Source: Chloroflexota bacterium (GTDB taxonomy: Bacteria > Chloroflexota > Anaerolineae > Anaerolineales > Villigracilaceae). From it: a stretch of DNA of 64,000 nucleotides. The position numbers were made by a program, and so were the translations under genes. Below the pieces are notes generated by a model. That model made no database searches, was not told where the DNA came from, and saw only the letters and a list, made by a program, of their open reading frames with translations. The stretch covers positions 248,001-312,000 of the forward strand of contig JACPVF010000015.1 of assembly GCA_016191845.1 (NCBI GenBank). The letters are read 5' to 3'. This document shows positions 51,517 through 60,483 of this stretch, one piece after another (within the stretch, counting starts at the first letter, position 1; the number at the start of each line of letters is the position of its first letter).

Positions 51517-53658
51517 CTATCCACCGTCGTAATTTTCGGGGGTGGGGGGAACCACCTGGGGAGTGGGCCCCGGCGGCATGATCTGTCCCTGCCCGGACAG
51601 AATCAGGATGTCGGCCATGTAATAGGCATGTTGATAAGCCGTCTTCACCCCGCCTTCACCCGGGATCGGGTCGATCTGTTCGTCGCCATTCAAATCCACG
51701 CCGTTGACGATCTGGTCGGCCAACCCCACCGCCTGGACGATGATCCCGCGCATATTCCCATCGAACGGGCTGGCCAGGATGTTCAGGGCCAGGTCACGCA
51801 ATTGTACGCTCCAGCCTTCCACGTTGGTGATGCAGGCTTCCACATGTCCGCCGTGCAGGAGGACCGAGGCAGGTGCATCGCCCGTGGTCATGGCGTAGGT
51901 GGTGTGTGAATAGACGCCGCCCGTGTACCCTGGGCTTTCACCGTTGAGCAGCAGGCCGTAGCCATCGCCCGGATCGGTCACTTCGCCGTCCTGGTCCAGG
52001 TCGCCGTATTGAGCCGACTGTTTGCCCACGATCAGGTTGACCACCGCCTCGGCATTCTTGCGCGCGGCGGCTTCGTCGCCCGCCTCGTAACTGACCAGCA
52101 TGGCGTTGGCGGCCTGGTCCACCAGGGTCGCGTCGGTCCACAGGCCGTGCATCAGGCCGATCTGGTTCGGCGTATCGGGCATCGACACCAGCAGGTGACG
52201 GACATGCATCAGCGAGTCGCTGGGCACGCCCGAGGAAAAGGCCACCTCGTTGGATGGGTTTGGGCTGGGGTCGGGGTTGGGCTCGAGGGTGATCTCCATG
52301 CGGTCGTAGCGCGCCAGCAGGTTGCGGCTTTGTTCGTCCACGAACTGGAGCGAGCCATCCCCGCTTGCGTCCAAATTCAGGATGCCCAGGCTGCGGCGCG
52401 TCTCTCCGCCCGTGCCCACCAGCCAGACTTCATATTGCTGACCCTCGGGCGCGGCGGGCATGCCATTGGCCGAGACCAGCACGCCGTCGACGTGGGATGC
52501 CACATCCTGGAAGCGCATCAGGCCCACATCTGCCACCGCCTGTGCGGGACCGACAGCTGGCTCCGTCATGGAATGCGGAGTCGCGGCGGGCGGTTGGAGG
52601 CCGTGATCAAGGGCGGCGGTGGCCGTCGGGACGGAGGCAGGCGCGGGCGTCGGCTTCAGGAATAGGAATCCAGCCAGGGCCGCAACGGCCAATCCCGCAG
52701 CGCCGATCCAGATCCACGGCTTGGGCTTGCGGGCGGAGCCTTCCGCTTTGGGCGCAGCATGGAATATGGACGGCATCAGGGTGGGGGCATCGGCGCGCTC
52801 GAGCAGGGCGACCTCGAAGGCGCGTGCCAGTTCGAGCGGGGTCTGGAAGCGGTCTTCGGGTTTCTTGGCCAGGGCGCGGTCGATGACGGCTTGAAGGGCG
52901 GGGGCCAGCCCGGGGATGGGCTCGGGCGGTTCGCTGATGTGTTTAAGCAGCACGCCCATGGTGCTGTCGGCTTCGAAAGGCACACGCCCCGCGAGGATCT
53001 CGTACAGCACAATGCCGAGTGAGTAGATGTCGGTGCGGGCATCGGTGCGCTCGCCGCGCGCCTGCTCGGGACTCATGTAGGCGGGGGTCCCCGCGATCTG
53101 TCCCGTGGCGGTCTGCGTGGCGGAGTTGAGGTACCGTACCAAGCCGAAGTCGGTCAGCACAGGCTGGACATCGGGCGGGAGCGGCTTGCCTTTTTCGACG
53201 GGCGCACTGCGCGAGCTGAGCAGGATATTGCCCGGTTTGACGTCGCGGTGGATCACGCCACTCTCGTGCGCGTATTGCAAGGCCTCGGCCAGGCTGGTGA
53301 GCAACCGCGCCACGACGGGATATTCGAGCCGCAGGCTGTTCTCATGCAGGGAACGCAGGTAGGCGGAAAGCGCAAGGCCAGACACGTACTCCATGACGAG
53401 ATACGGCTGGCCCTGGATCGAGTCGAAGTCGAAAACCTGGACGATGTTGGGGTGACGCAGATTGGCCACGACCCGTGCCTCACGCTGGAAGCGCTCCAGC
53501 AGTTCGGGATCGTCCTGGTATTGGTTGCGCAGCAACTTGACGGCCACGGACCGCTGCAGGGTGGTATGCGTGCCGAGATAAACCTCGGCCATGCCCCCGC
53601 GGGCCAGCAGAAGTTCGATGCGTACCTTTCCCAGTGTCTTGCCAATCCAATCGGACAT
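51517..53658 (-). CDS. Membrane Ser/Thr protein kinase with RskA-like and EF-hand-like outer regions
   Basis: 713 residues. The Hanks-type kinase domain (about 11-285) has LLLARGGMAEVYLGTH, Lys41, HRDVKPGN (137-144), DFG (170-172) and GTPAYMSPEQARGE, all needed for activity. A membrane helix lies at about 315-334. Outside, residues 378-475 resemble the C-terminal domain of anti-sigma-K RskA (GQQYEVWLVGTGGET, YDRMEITLEPNPDPSP). Two EF-hand/dockerin-like loops follow (DLDQDGEV 553-560, DLNGDEQI 655-662). No PASTA repeats. The -10 TATAAT ends 10 nt before its ATG. Confidence 0.88.
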   Translation of the reverse strand: MSDWIGKTLGKVRIELLLARGGMAEVYLGTHTTLQRSVAVKLLRNQYQDDPELLERFQREARVVANLRHPNIVQVFDFDSIQGQPYLVMEYVSGLALSAYLRSLHENSLRLEYPVVARLLTSLAEALQYAHESGVIHRDVKPGNILLSSRSAPVEKGKPLPPDVQPVLTDFGLVRYLNSATQTATGQIAGTPAYMSPEQARGERTDARTDIYSLGIVLYEILAGRVPFEADSTMGVLLKHISEPPEPIPGLAPALQAVIDRALAKKPEDRFQTPLELARAFEVALLERADAPTLMPSIFHAAPKAEGSARKPKPWIWIGAAGLAVAALAGFLFLKPTPAPASVPTATAALDHGLQPPAATPHSMTEPAVGPAQAVADVGLMRFQDVASHVDGVLVSANGMPAAPEGQQYEVWLVGTGGETRRSLGILNLDASGDGSLQFVDEQSRNLLARYDRMEITLEPNPDPSPNPSNEVAFSSGVPSDSLMHVRHLLVSMPDTPNQIGLMHGLWTDATLVDQAANAMLVSYEAGDEAAARKNAEAVVNLIVGKQSAQYGDLDQDGEVTDPGDGYGLLLNGESPGYTGGVYSHTTYAMTTGDAPASVLLHGGHVEACITNVEGWSVQLRDLALNILASPFDGNMRGIIVQAVGLADQIVNGVDLNGDEQIDPIPGEGGVKTAYQHAYYMADILILSGQGQIMPPGPTPQVVPPTPENYDGG

Positions 53659-53668
53659 ATTCTTTCTG

Positions 53669-53736
53669 ATTATACTGGAAGCTCAATCCTTACACGCTCA
53701 CACGAAGGAGGCAGGTCAGGTACTAGCCAGTATAAT
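53669..53736. promoter_or_regulatory. Two divergent -10 elements between kinase and cinA
   Basis: CCAGTATAAT occurs on both strands: TATAAT at 53674-53669 (minus, toward the kinase) and at 53731-53736 (plus, toward cinA). GAGGTG follows the plus copy as cinA ribosome site. No clear -35 boxes. Confidence 0.5.
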
Positions 53737-53756
53737 GAATACCCTGAGGTGAATCC

Positions 53757-54242
53757 TTGCAAAAACCAATCGAAATTCAACTGGGCGAGACCCTTCGCAC
53801 ACGCGGATTGAAACTGGCGACGGCTGAATCCTGCACGGGTGGGCTGATCGCCGACCGCATCACCGACGTGCCAGGCTCGTCGGATTATTTTCTGGGAGGC
53901 ATCGTGGCTTACGCGTACGAGGCCAAGGTGGCCCTGCTGGACGTGTCGTGGGATACGCTGCGCGCTCATGGAGCGGTCAGCCGCGAGGTGGTGCTGGAGA
54001 TGGCGCGCGGCGCGCGCAAAGCGCTCAGTGCAGACCTGGCTGTCAGCGTGAGCGGCATTGCTGGACCTGGCGGCGGCCTGCCCGATAAACCCGTCGGCAC
54101 CACCTGGCTGGGTCTTGTCACCCCCGACGGTGAATGGGCGCGCCAGTTCGTATGGGACAGTGACCGCCGCGGCAACAAGGAACTCTCCGCCGAAGCGGCG
54201 CTTCAATTTGTGCTGGATTATCTGGATGGAAAACTAAAATGA
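53757..54242 (+). CDS. pncC: Nicotinamide-nucleotide amidase (CinA C-terminal type, PncC)
   Basis: 161 residues, the stand-alone amidase domain. [20 protein letters not shown] contains the catalytic Ser, and [21 protein letters not shown] completes the family pattern. It lacks the N-terminal COG1058 domain of full CinA. It starts with TTG, with GAGGTG 6 nt upstream. It deamidates NMN in pyridine-nucleotide recycling. Overlaps the next gene by 4 nt. Confidence 0.92.
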   Translation: MQKPIEIQLGETLRTRGLKLATAESCTGGLIADRITDVPGSSDYFLGGIVAYAYEAKVALLDVSWDTLRAHGAVSREVVLEMARGARKALSADLAVSVSGIAGPGGGLPDKPVGTTWLGLVTPDGEWARQFVWDSDRRGNKELSAEAALQFVLDYLDGKLK

Positions 54243-54901
54243 AAATCGTCGTCATTATCTCTGCCAATGCCGAATGGCGCGTGGTCAAAGAACTGTATCC
54301 CCACCTGGAACTTCAGCATTCTCCCTTTGGCGAATACGCCGACTTGCAACTTGGCCCCCAACCCGTGACCCTTTTCCACGGCGGCTGGGGCAAGATCAGC
54401 GCCGCGGCCACGGCGCAATACGTCATCGACCACTTCCAGCCCGACCTGTTGGTCAACCTCGGTACCTGTGGCGGATTCGCGGGTCGCATCGAGACGGGCG
54501 CGGTCATCCTGGTGGAGCGGACCCTGGTCTATGACATCATCGAGCAGATGGGCGACGGGGCCGAGGCGATCGCACATTACGCGACGGATATCGATCTCTC
54601 GTGGATGGTCGATCAACCACGGTCTGCCTTGCGCGGTCTGCTTGTCTCTGCTGACCGTGACATCGTGGTCGAAGATATCCCGATGTTGATCGAAAAATAC
54701 GACGCCATCGCCGCAGACTGGGAATCGGGAGCCATTGCCTGGGTGGCAAAACAAAATGGCACGCGTCTGCTTATTCTGCGTGCCGTCAGTGACCTGGTAG
54801 GCGGGGATGGAGGCGAGGCATACGGAAACCTCGACTTGTTCCACCAGCGCACCAAGACCGTGATGAAGGATCTATTCGAGCAATTGCCCGATTGGTTATA
54901 A
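54239..54901 (+). CDS. Nucleoside phosphorylase/hydrolase family protein (MTA/SAH nucleosidase-like)
   Basis: 220 residues, PNP_UDP_1 fold. [36 protein letters not shown] and [17 protein letters not shown] are typical. [16 protein letters not shown] holds the Glu at the position of the purine-contacting region (normally VEMEGA), and RAVSDL the Asp. It could be a 5'-methylthioadenosine/SAH or futalosine-type hydrolase. Coupling to pncC suggests nucleoside or nucleotide salvage. Confidence 0.82.
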   Translation: MKIVVIISANAEWRVVKELYPHLELQHSPFGEYADLQLGPQPVTLFHGGWGKISAAATAQYVIDHFQPDLLVNLGTCGGFAGRIETGAVILVERTLVYDIIEQMGDGAEAIAHYATDIDLSWMVDQPRSALRGLLVSADRDIVVEDIPMLIEKYDAIAADWESGAIAWVAKQNGTRLLILRAVSDLVGGDGGEAYGNLDLFHQRTKTVMKDLFEQLPDWL

Positions 54902-54908
54902 GTTATAG

Positions 54909-54928
54909 GGGCGAGCGGCCGCTCGCCC
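54909..54928. repeat. Perfect 20-bp palindrome (GGGCGAGCGGCCGCTCGCCC)
   Basis: A perfect dyad between convergent genes, flanked by TATAG and TTAC. I recall near-identical GGGCGA-type palindromes as a widespread intergenic repeat. It may serve as a shared transcript end. Confidence 0.6.
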
Positions 54929-54933
54929 TTACG

Positions 54934-56202
54934 TCACTTGGGTTCAAGTACCCGCCCTATGAACAGGACCTGTCCCGTTTGCAGGTCGCGGATGATGTAA
55001 ATGAATGGGCGATCTATAGTCAAATTTACATCGGCCATGCGCGCCATGGCCAGTTCCATGATGACGGCAGTCGCGGCGGCGGCTTCGGTGCCTTTCTCGT
55101 CCACGGCCACATAAGCTTTGTGGACCACCGTGCCGATGTACAGATCCTTGCTCCCCGTCATGCCTGAGAAGTCGGCCAAATCGGGGTCAAAGGCGTCGGT
55201 CATGCCGAGGGCGGAGAGTTGGTCGGCCAGCATAAAGTTGCTTTCCACTTTGAATTTGGGCAGGTGAAGAGACACGTTCTTCGTCTGGAGTCCGCTCCAC
55301 ATGGCGGAGACAGTTTGGAGGTCCAAGGAAGATTCGATCTCGTCGAAGCGGCCCTGGTCGGGGACGAGGATGTCCATGGCGGCGGTGCCGCCCGCGTAGG
55401 GTAGTTCGGCCATCTGCCAGCCGTCGCCTGCCGCATAGGGAATGTCCATCTCGTCGTTCATGGTCGGGACCTGGACCTGGGTTCCATCCAGCAGGTTGAA
55501 CGGGGCATCGCTGGTGTTGTTCGCGTCGAAAGGCGTCAACCAATCGGCCTTGAAGTAAATGGCATTGACCAGCACCATGCGTGTGGCAGAGTCGAGCGTG
55601 CCTGGCACAAGCAGGTTCTGGATCTTCTGGTTGGTCTGGTCGCTGACCCAGCCGTTGATCTCGTTGCGGACGGCTTCGTACTGGTTGATGAAATCGGACT
55701 GATGAACGCCTGCGCCATAATTGCGTGCCAGCGTGTCGAGGAAGTCGGATTGCAGCGGCAGGCTTTGCTCGGTCCACACGGCGTTGGCAATATTGAGCTG
55801 CAGTGGCTGCTGGTCTTTTGAGCCTTTGGGCTGGGATTCGAGTTTCTGGTCGAGGGCGTTGAAGGCGGGGTGGAGTTGATCCTGCGGCAGGAAGTGCAGA
55901 GCCTGGGTCATCTGCGTGAGCGTGTCATTGCGCGCGCCCGCCGAGGTCATGGCCAGGGCCAGGGAGATGCTGAACGGCGAGTAGGCCAGGTTGCGAGGTT
56001 CCGTGCGGAGCGAATGATACAGGTCAAAGGCGAAGGCGTTGTCCCCGTCGACCAGCGGGTGCAGGTCAGCATCCTGCACGGATGGATTTTCGCGCCGCAG
56101 ATTGGACTTTTTGACGGGGCCTTCCGTCTTGCCGCACGCAGCGAGGGTCAGGCTGAGAACGGCCAGCAGAGTCAGCAAGGCATACATGGGGGAATGCTTC
56201 AT
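54934..56202 (-). CDS. Serpin-family protease inhibitor, lipoprotein
   Basis: 422 residues. The signal ends in the lipobox LAAC (TLAACGKTEG). The serpin fold starts at NAFAFDLYHSLRTEPRNLAYSPFSIS. The hinge of the reactive loop, DEKGTEAAAATAV, keeps the small residues needed for loop insertion, so it is probably an active inhibitor. RPFIYIIRDLQTGQVLFIGR is the serpin signature. The loop around MELAMARMAD holds the cleavage site. ATG 56202 has AAGGAG 7 nt upstream. The long frame to 56484 is rejected. Outer-surface anchoring suggests defence against foreign or own proteases. Confidence 0.92.
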   Translation of the reverse strand: MKHSPMYALLTLLAVLSLTLAACGKTEGPVKKSNLRRENPSVQDADLHPLVDGDNAFAFDLYHSLRTEPRNLAYSPFSISLALAMTSAGARNDTLTQMTQALHFLPQDQLHPAFNALDQKLESQPKGSKDQQPLQLNIANAVWTEQSLPLQSDFLDTLARNYGAGVHQSDFINQYEAVRNEINGWVSDQTNQKIQNLLVPGTLDSATRMVLVNAIYFKADWLTPFDANNTSDAPFNLLDGTQVQVPTMNDEMDIPYAAGDGWQMAELPYAGGTAAMDILVPDQGRFDEIESSLDLQTVSAMWSGLQTKNVSLHLPKFKVESNFMLADQLSALGMTDAFDPDLADFSGMTGSKDLYIGTVVHKAYVAVDEKGTEAAAATAVIMELAMARMADVNLTIDRPFIYIIRDLQTGQVLFIGRVLEPK

Positions 56203-56220
56203 CGAATTTCTCCTTCTTTC

Positions 56221-56266
56221 GCCCTGAGCGGAGCCGCGCGTTTTCAGCGTGGCGAAGTCGAAGGGC
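56221..56266. repeat. Palindromic element GCCCTGAGCGGAG...GTCGAAGGGC (copy 1)
   Basis: A 46-nt element just upstream of the serpin gene. GCCCT pairs with AGGGC at the ends, with conserved GAGCGGAG and GTCGA inside. A second copy at 58561-58608 keeps the inner blocks but changes both stem arms together. Confidence 0.7.
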
Positions 56267-56335
56267 ATCATCGTTTTGTGGAACGAACTATAGACGTGGA
56301 GAATTAAATTGTGTTCCCGCCAATGGTCATGCTTT

Positions 56336-56821
56336 TCACAACACCAGTTCCATAGAGACATTGTCCATGCTCTCGCGATAGCTGGGGATTTCGACGAAGC
56401 CCAGTTTTTTGTAGAAGGCCAGCGCGCGCAGTTGTTCGCTGCCCGTCTGCAAGCGGATACGGGACCAGCCCTGAGCGCGGGCAAACGCCAACAGGCGCTG
56501 GACCACCTCGTAGCCGATGCGCTGTCCGTGATATTCCTCCAACAGCCAGAGACGCTTCAGCTCGGCGATGTCCGCTTCGAGGTGCTTGATCGCGCCCGTA
56601 CCCACCAGCCGACCGTCGTCCAGCACGGCCAGGAACAGGCCGTGGTCGCCTGTGTAGATCTGCTGATAATCGTCCACGTCGCGCAATTCGCCTTCCTCGG
56701 CCAGCACATCGTAGAAGTATTGCGGGGTCTGGTCGGGATAGTAGATGCGCTGGGCTACCGAGGCGATGACCCATTTGGCGTCTTCGATTTCATGCGGTTG
56801 CAGGGGACGGATCTCGATCAT
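56336..56821 (-). CDS. GNAT-family N-acetyltransferase
   Basis: 161 residues. Motif A, LWLLEEYHGQRIGYEVVQRL, contains the acetyl-CoA loop Q-R-I-G. ALAFYKKLGFVEIPSYR is the C-terminal motif B. The N-terminus MIEIRPLQPHEIEDAKWVI is typical. Substrate unknown. Monocistronic. Confidence 0.88.
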   Translation of the reverse strand: MIEIRPLQPHEIEDAKWVIASVAQRIYYPDQTPQYFYDVLAEEGELRDVDDYQQIYTGDHGLFLAVLDDGRLVGTGAIKHLEADIAELKRLWLLEEYHGQRIGYEVVQRLLAFARAQGWSRIRLQTGSEQLRALAFYKKLGFVEIPSYRESMDNVSMELVL

Positions 56822-56929
56822 GTGCGGATTGTACCGTAAGAATTTTCCCCTTCGATTCTCCTAGGTATACGTTCGGCTGATTTGCCGTATAATCCCCCCC
56901 GTTAAATTCCCCTCAGAGGTGTTTCTTAT

Positions 56930-58546
56930 ATGAAACAGGTTTCGACTGGTTTGGAACCGAAATGGAAAGTTTTGATTTCGGTCATGTTCGGTATTTTCAT
57001 GGTCATCCTCGATTCGACCATTGTCAACATTGCCTTTCCCACCTTGCGGCGTGAGTTTGGCGCGACCCTTTCGGATGCGCAGTGGGTATTGAGTGTGTAC
57101 GTGCTGGCGTTGGGCGTGACCACGCCCGTCTCGGGTTTCCTGGCCGATCGCTTTGGCATCAAGCGCATGTACCTGTTGGGGATCGGGATCTTTGCCCTCG
57201 GCTCCCTGTTGTGCGGACTTGCTCCGACCCTGGGCATGTTAATCCTGGCCCGTGCCTTGCAGGGTTTCGGCGGTGGGATTGCCATGCCGCTGGGTCCTGC
57301 GCAACTGTATCGCGCCTTCCCCCCAAAGGAGCAGGGTACCGCGCTGGGCATCTTCGGCATCGCCCTGGTGGCGGCGCCCGCCCTGGGTCCCATCCTCGGC
57401 GGTTGGCTGGTGGACCTCAACATCTGGCGCGCCATCTTCTTCATCAACGTGCCGATCGGCATCCTGGGCGTTATTCTGGGTTCACAGTTTCTGCTCGATT
57501 ATCGCCTGGACCGTCGTCCGCGTTTTGACCCGCTGGGCCTGATCACGGCCGTGGTGGGATTCGGCTCCGTGCTGTATGCCGCCACCATCGCCGAAACCAA
57601 CGGCTGGACGGGTTCTGCGACGTTGTTCTGGTTCGGTCTGGGGCTGGTGTCCCTGGTCTTGCACGTCTTCGTGGAATTAAAGGTGGCCAAGGAACCGATG
57701 ATGAACCTGAATCTGTTCACCAATCCGACCTTCCTGAACGCCAGCCTGGTCGGATACGTTGCCACCGTGGCGTTGTTCGGCGCGGAATTTCTGATGCCGA
57801 TCTACCTGCAGGCCTTTCGCGGCCGCTCCGCCCTGGACGCGGGCCTGATCCTGCTTGCGGTGGCCGCCACCTCCGCTGTGGCCACGCCGCTGGCGGGTCG
57901 TCTGTTCGACAAGATCGGTCCGCGCGCCATCATGGTGACGGGCTTCGTGATCCTGTGCATCAACACCTGGCAGTTGTCCAAGATCGAGGGGGCCACGTCG
58001 ATCAATTACATTGTCTTCCTGCTGGCCCTGCGCGGATTGGCCGTGGGCTTGACGATGCAGACCTCCTACGTCACGGCTCTGAGCAGTATTCCGCTCAACC
58101 TGCTTCCGCGTGGCTCGTCCCTCTTGAACAGTACCCGTTCGGTGGTGCAGGCGGTGTCGGTGGCGGCGTTGGCCACCCTGCTGGTCAGCTCCCTGTCGCC
58201 TGCGGTGAAGGCCCAGCAGGATCAGATGCAGGAAACGATGGTTACTGAAACTGCACCCTTTGGCGTGTGCGAGACGCCCGGCGTAGCCGCAGCAGACAAT
58301 TTGCCTCCCTCGGCGAAGGCGTCCCTGGCTGCCATGCCTGCCGCAGCGGCGGATGCGGCCAAGGCCAAGATCCTGTCTGGGCTGCAGGTGGCGTGTGACG
58401 AGTCCATGCAGGGCTTTGAATCGGCCTATCGCATCACTTTTTATGCGTCCATTGGCGCGCTGATCCTGGCGGCCTTCCTGCCGGGTTGGCCCGCCAAATG
58501 GGGCGGACGCGGATCCACGCAAACGCCCATGGCTGGCGGACATTAA
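56930..58546 (+). CDS. MFS drug exporter, DHA2 (EmrB/QacA) family
   Basis: 538 residues with 14 predicted membrane segments. MVILDSTIVNIAFPTLRREF (motif D1), GFLADRFGIKRMYLLGIGIF (motif A) and ALVAAPALGPILGGWLVD (motif C) mark a proton-driven drug antiporter. Before the last helix is an Ala-rich outer loop of about 80 residues with two Cys (VCETPGV and VACDESM). TATAAT at 56888 and GAGGTG upstream mark its start. No repressor adjoins. Confidence 0.9.
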   Translation: MKQVSTGLEPKWKVLISVMFGIFMVILDSTIVNIAFPTLRREFGATLSDAQWVLSVYVLALGVTTPVSGFLADRFGIKRMYLLGIGIFALGSLLCGLAPTLGMLILARALQGFGGGIAMPLGPAQLYRAFPPKEQGTALGIFGIALVAAPALGPILGGWLVDLNIWRAIFFINVPIGILGVILGSQFLLDYRLDRRPRFDPLGLITAVVGFGSVLYAATIAETNGWTGSATLFWFGLGLVSLVLHVFVELKVAKEPMMNLNLFTNPTFLNASLVGYVATVALFGAEFLMPIYLQAFRGRSALDAGLILLAVAATSAVATPLAGRLFDKIGPRAIMVTGFVILCINTWQLSKIEGATSINYIVFLLALRGLAVGLTMQTSYVTALSSIPLNLLPRGSSLLNSTRSVVQAVSVAALATLLVSSLSPAVKAQQDQMQETMVTETAPFGVCETPGVAAADNLPPSAKASLAAMPAAAADAAKAKILSGLQVACDESMQGFESAYRITFYASIGALILAAFLPGWPAKWGGRGSTQTPMAGGH

Positions 58547-58560
58547 TAGCGAATCTATTC

Positions 58561-58608
58561 GCGCTGAGCGGAGGGGCGAGTGCTCGTCGAGACCCGTAGT
58601 CGAAGCGC
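58561..58608. repeat. Palindromic element GCGCTGAGCGGAG...GTCGAAGCGC (copy 2)
   Basis: A 48-nt element after the MFS gene. GCGCT pairs with AGCGC. Compared with copy 1 at 56221, the third base of the left arm and its partner have changed from C/G to G/C, so pairing is kept. The central loops differ. Confidence 0.7.
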
Positions 58609-58640
58609 AGGGTTAAGAGAACAACTCACATTCAAATAAA

Positions 58641-58669
58641 AACTCGGATGCCATCGCGACATCCGAGTT
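58641..58669 (-). terminator. Terminator after metG
   Basis: On the minus strand AACTCGGATG pairs with CATCCGAGTT over a 9-nt loop and is followed by TTTATTTG. It may also stop the convergent MFS transcript, since the plus side has GTTGTTT. Confidence 0.85.
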
Positions 58670-58674
58670 GTTGT

Positions 58675-60465
58675 TTACTTTCCTAATCTGGCCCGTTCTT
58701 CCTCGGCCACGCTGGGCTCGAGTTTCTTGAAGAGCGGGGTGGGCTGGTTGAGGCTTTGCCCAGGTTTCAGGTCGCTGGGGTGCCAGTACGAGCCGTCAAC
58801 GGGTTTATAGCGCAGTACCTTGTGCTCGCCAAGCGCGTCCTTTACGACCTCGGTGTATTGCTCACCGAAGAGCGGCGTCTCATAGCCGAAGAACTCGTGC
58901 AGGCGCTGGGACGTGAAGGGCAGGAAGGGCGCGAATAGCACCTTGAGCGAGTCGATGGCCTTCAGGGCGGTGTAGACCGTCTTGGCGGCGGCGTCCTTGT
59001 CGGTTTTGACTGCCGACCATGGGGCCTGTACGTCGAGATATTGGTTGACGGCGGTGGCCAGCTTCATGGTCTCGCCCAGGGCGGAGCGCAGGCGCACGGC
59101 TTCGAGTTCCGCACCCACAGCCTGGAAACCGTTCTCGATGGTGGCCAGCAGGGCCAGGTCCGCTTCACGCAGGGTGGCGGGGTCCACATTGGGCACGTGA
59201 CCTTCCCAGTGCTTGTAGCAGAACGACAGCACACGATTGGCCAGGTTACCCCAGGTGGCAACCAGCTCGTTGTTGTTGCGCGCCACAAACTCGGCCCAAT
59301 CCCAGTCACTGTCCTTGGCTTCGGGCATATTGATGGTCAGGTAATAGCGTACGGCGTCGGGGTCGAAGCGGGTCAACACGTCGCGGCCCCACACGGCCCA
59401 ATTGCGCGAGCCGCTGATCTTCTTGCCTTCCAGGTTCATGAACTGATTGGCGGGCACGTCGTAGGGCAGGATCAGCGGGATTTCCTCGCCCGCGAAGATC
59501 TCCATGAAGGCGCTGCCCACGCCCATCAGTTCGGCGGGCCACAGCGAGGTATGGAAGAAGATATTGTCCTTGCCGATGAAGTGGAACTGCTTGGCAGCGG
59601 GATTGGTCCACCACTCGCGCCAGGCCTCCGCTTGACCTGTGACCTGGCTCCACTCAATGGGCGCGGAGAGGTAGCCGATGACGGCCTCGAACCACACGTA
59701 CAGGCACTTGCCGTCCCAGCCTGCGACGGGCACGGGGATGCCCCAGTCCAGGTCGCGGGTGATCGCGCGCGGCTTGAGCCCTTCGGCCTCGATCTTGCGC
59801 AGCGACTCGCCCAGCACGGTCTCGCGCAGGTGGTCGGAGCGGTCCTGTAGATATTTCTTGACGTCAGGCTCGAGCTTCGAGAGGTCGATGTAGAAATGCT
59901 CGGTGTCGCGCAACTCGGGTGAGGAGTTGTCGCCCTCGACCTTCGAGCGCGGGTTGACCAGCTTGGTCGGGTCGAGTACGTTGCCGCACGCGTCGCATTG
60001 ATCGGAGCGCGCACCCTCGGTGCCGCAGATGTAACAGGTCCCTTCCACGTAGCGGTCGGGCAGGAAGCGGTTCAGCCCGGGCGAAAACCATTGCGGCTCG
60101 ACCTTCGTGAAGAGGAAGCCGTTCTTCTGCAAGGCCAGGAAGATGCTCTGCGAGACCTTGAAGTGATTCTCGCTGTGCGTGGTGGTGTACAGGTCGTAGG
60201 TGATGCCGATCTTCTGGAACAGATCGATGAAGCCTTCGTGATAGATTTTGTAAACTTCCTCGACGGGCTTGCCGAGTTTGTCTGCGCTCATCGTGACGGG
60301 CGTGCCGTGCGAGTCAGTGCCTGTGATCATCAGCACCTTGTCGCCTTTTAGACGGTGATAGCGTGCGGCGATGTCACCCGGCAGGTGAGAACCCGTCAGG
60401 TTGCCCACATGGATCTCAGCGTTGGCGTAAGGCCAGGCAACAGCAATTAAGATATTTTCAGGCAT
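58675..60465 (-). CDS. metG: Methionyl-tRNA synthetase
   Basis: 596 residues, class I synthetase. The HIGH motif is HVGN in PYANAEIHVGNLTGSHL. The zinc knuckle is C144-x2-C147 and C157-x2-C160. The KMSKS position reads KISGS (349-353 in LEGKKISGSRNWAVWG), an unusual form lacking the second Lys. There is no C-terminal EMAP/tRNA-binding domain. The ATG has GGAGG 5 nt upstream. About 120 nt further upstream is a terminator preceded by a Met-rich ORF, which suggests attenuation control. Confidence 0.95.
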   Translation of the reverse strand: MPENILIAVAWPYANAEIHVGNLTGSHLPGDIAARYHRLKGDKVLMITGTDSHGTPVTMSADKLGKPVEEVYKIYHEGFIDLFQKIGITYDLYTTTHSENHFKVSQSIFLALQKNGFLFTKVEPQWFSPGLNRFLPDRYVEGTCYICGTEGARSDQCDACGNVLDPTKLVNPRSKVEGDNSSPELRDTEHFYIDLSKLEPDVKKYLQDRSDHLRETVLGESLRKIEAEGLKPRAITRDLDWGIPVPVAGWDGKCLYVWFEAVIGYLSAPIEWSQVTGQAEAWREWWTNPAAKQFHFIGKDNIFFHTSLWPAELMGVGSAFMEIFAGEEIPLILPYDVPANQFMNLEGKKISGSRNWAVWGRDVLTRFDPDAVRYYLTINMPEAKDSDWDWAEFVARNNNELVATWGNLANRVLSFCYKHWEGHVPNVDPATLREADLALLATIENGFQAVGAELEAVRLRSALGETMKLATAVNQYLDVQAPWSAVKTDKDAAAKTVYTALKAIDSLKVLFAPFLPFTSQRLHEFFGYETPLFGEQYTEVVKDALGEHKVLRYKPVDGSYWHPSDLKPGQSLNQPTPLFKKLEPSVAEEERARLGK

Positions 60466-60483
60466 TCAGGCCTCCATAAGGAT

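Noticed and set aside
56203-56484. 94-residue extension before the serpin signal peptide
   Set aside because: It would bury the lipoprotein signal inside the protein and overlaps the GNAT gene antisense.
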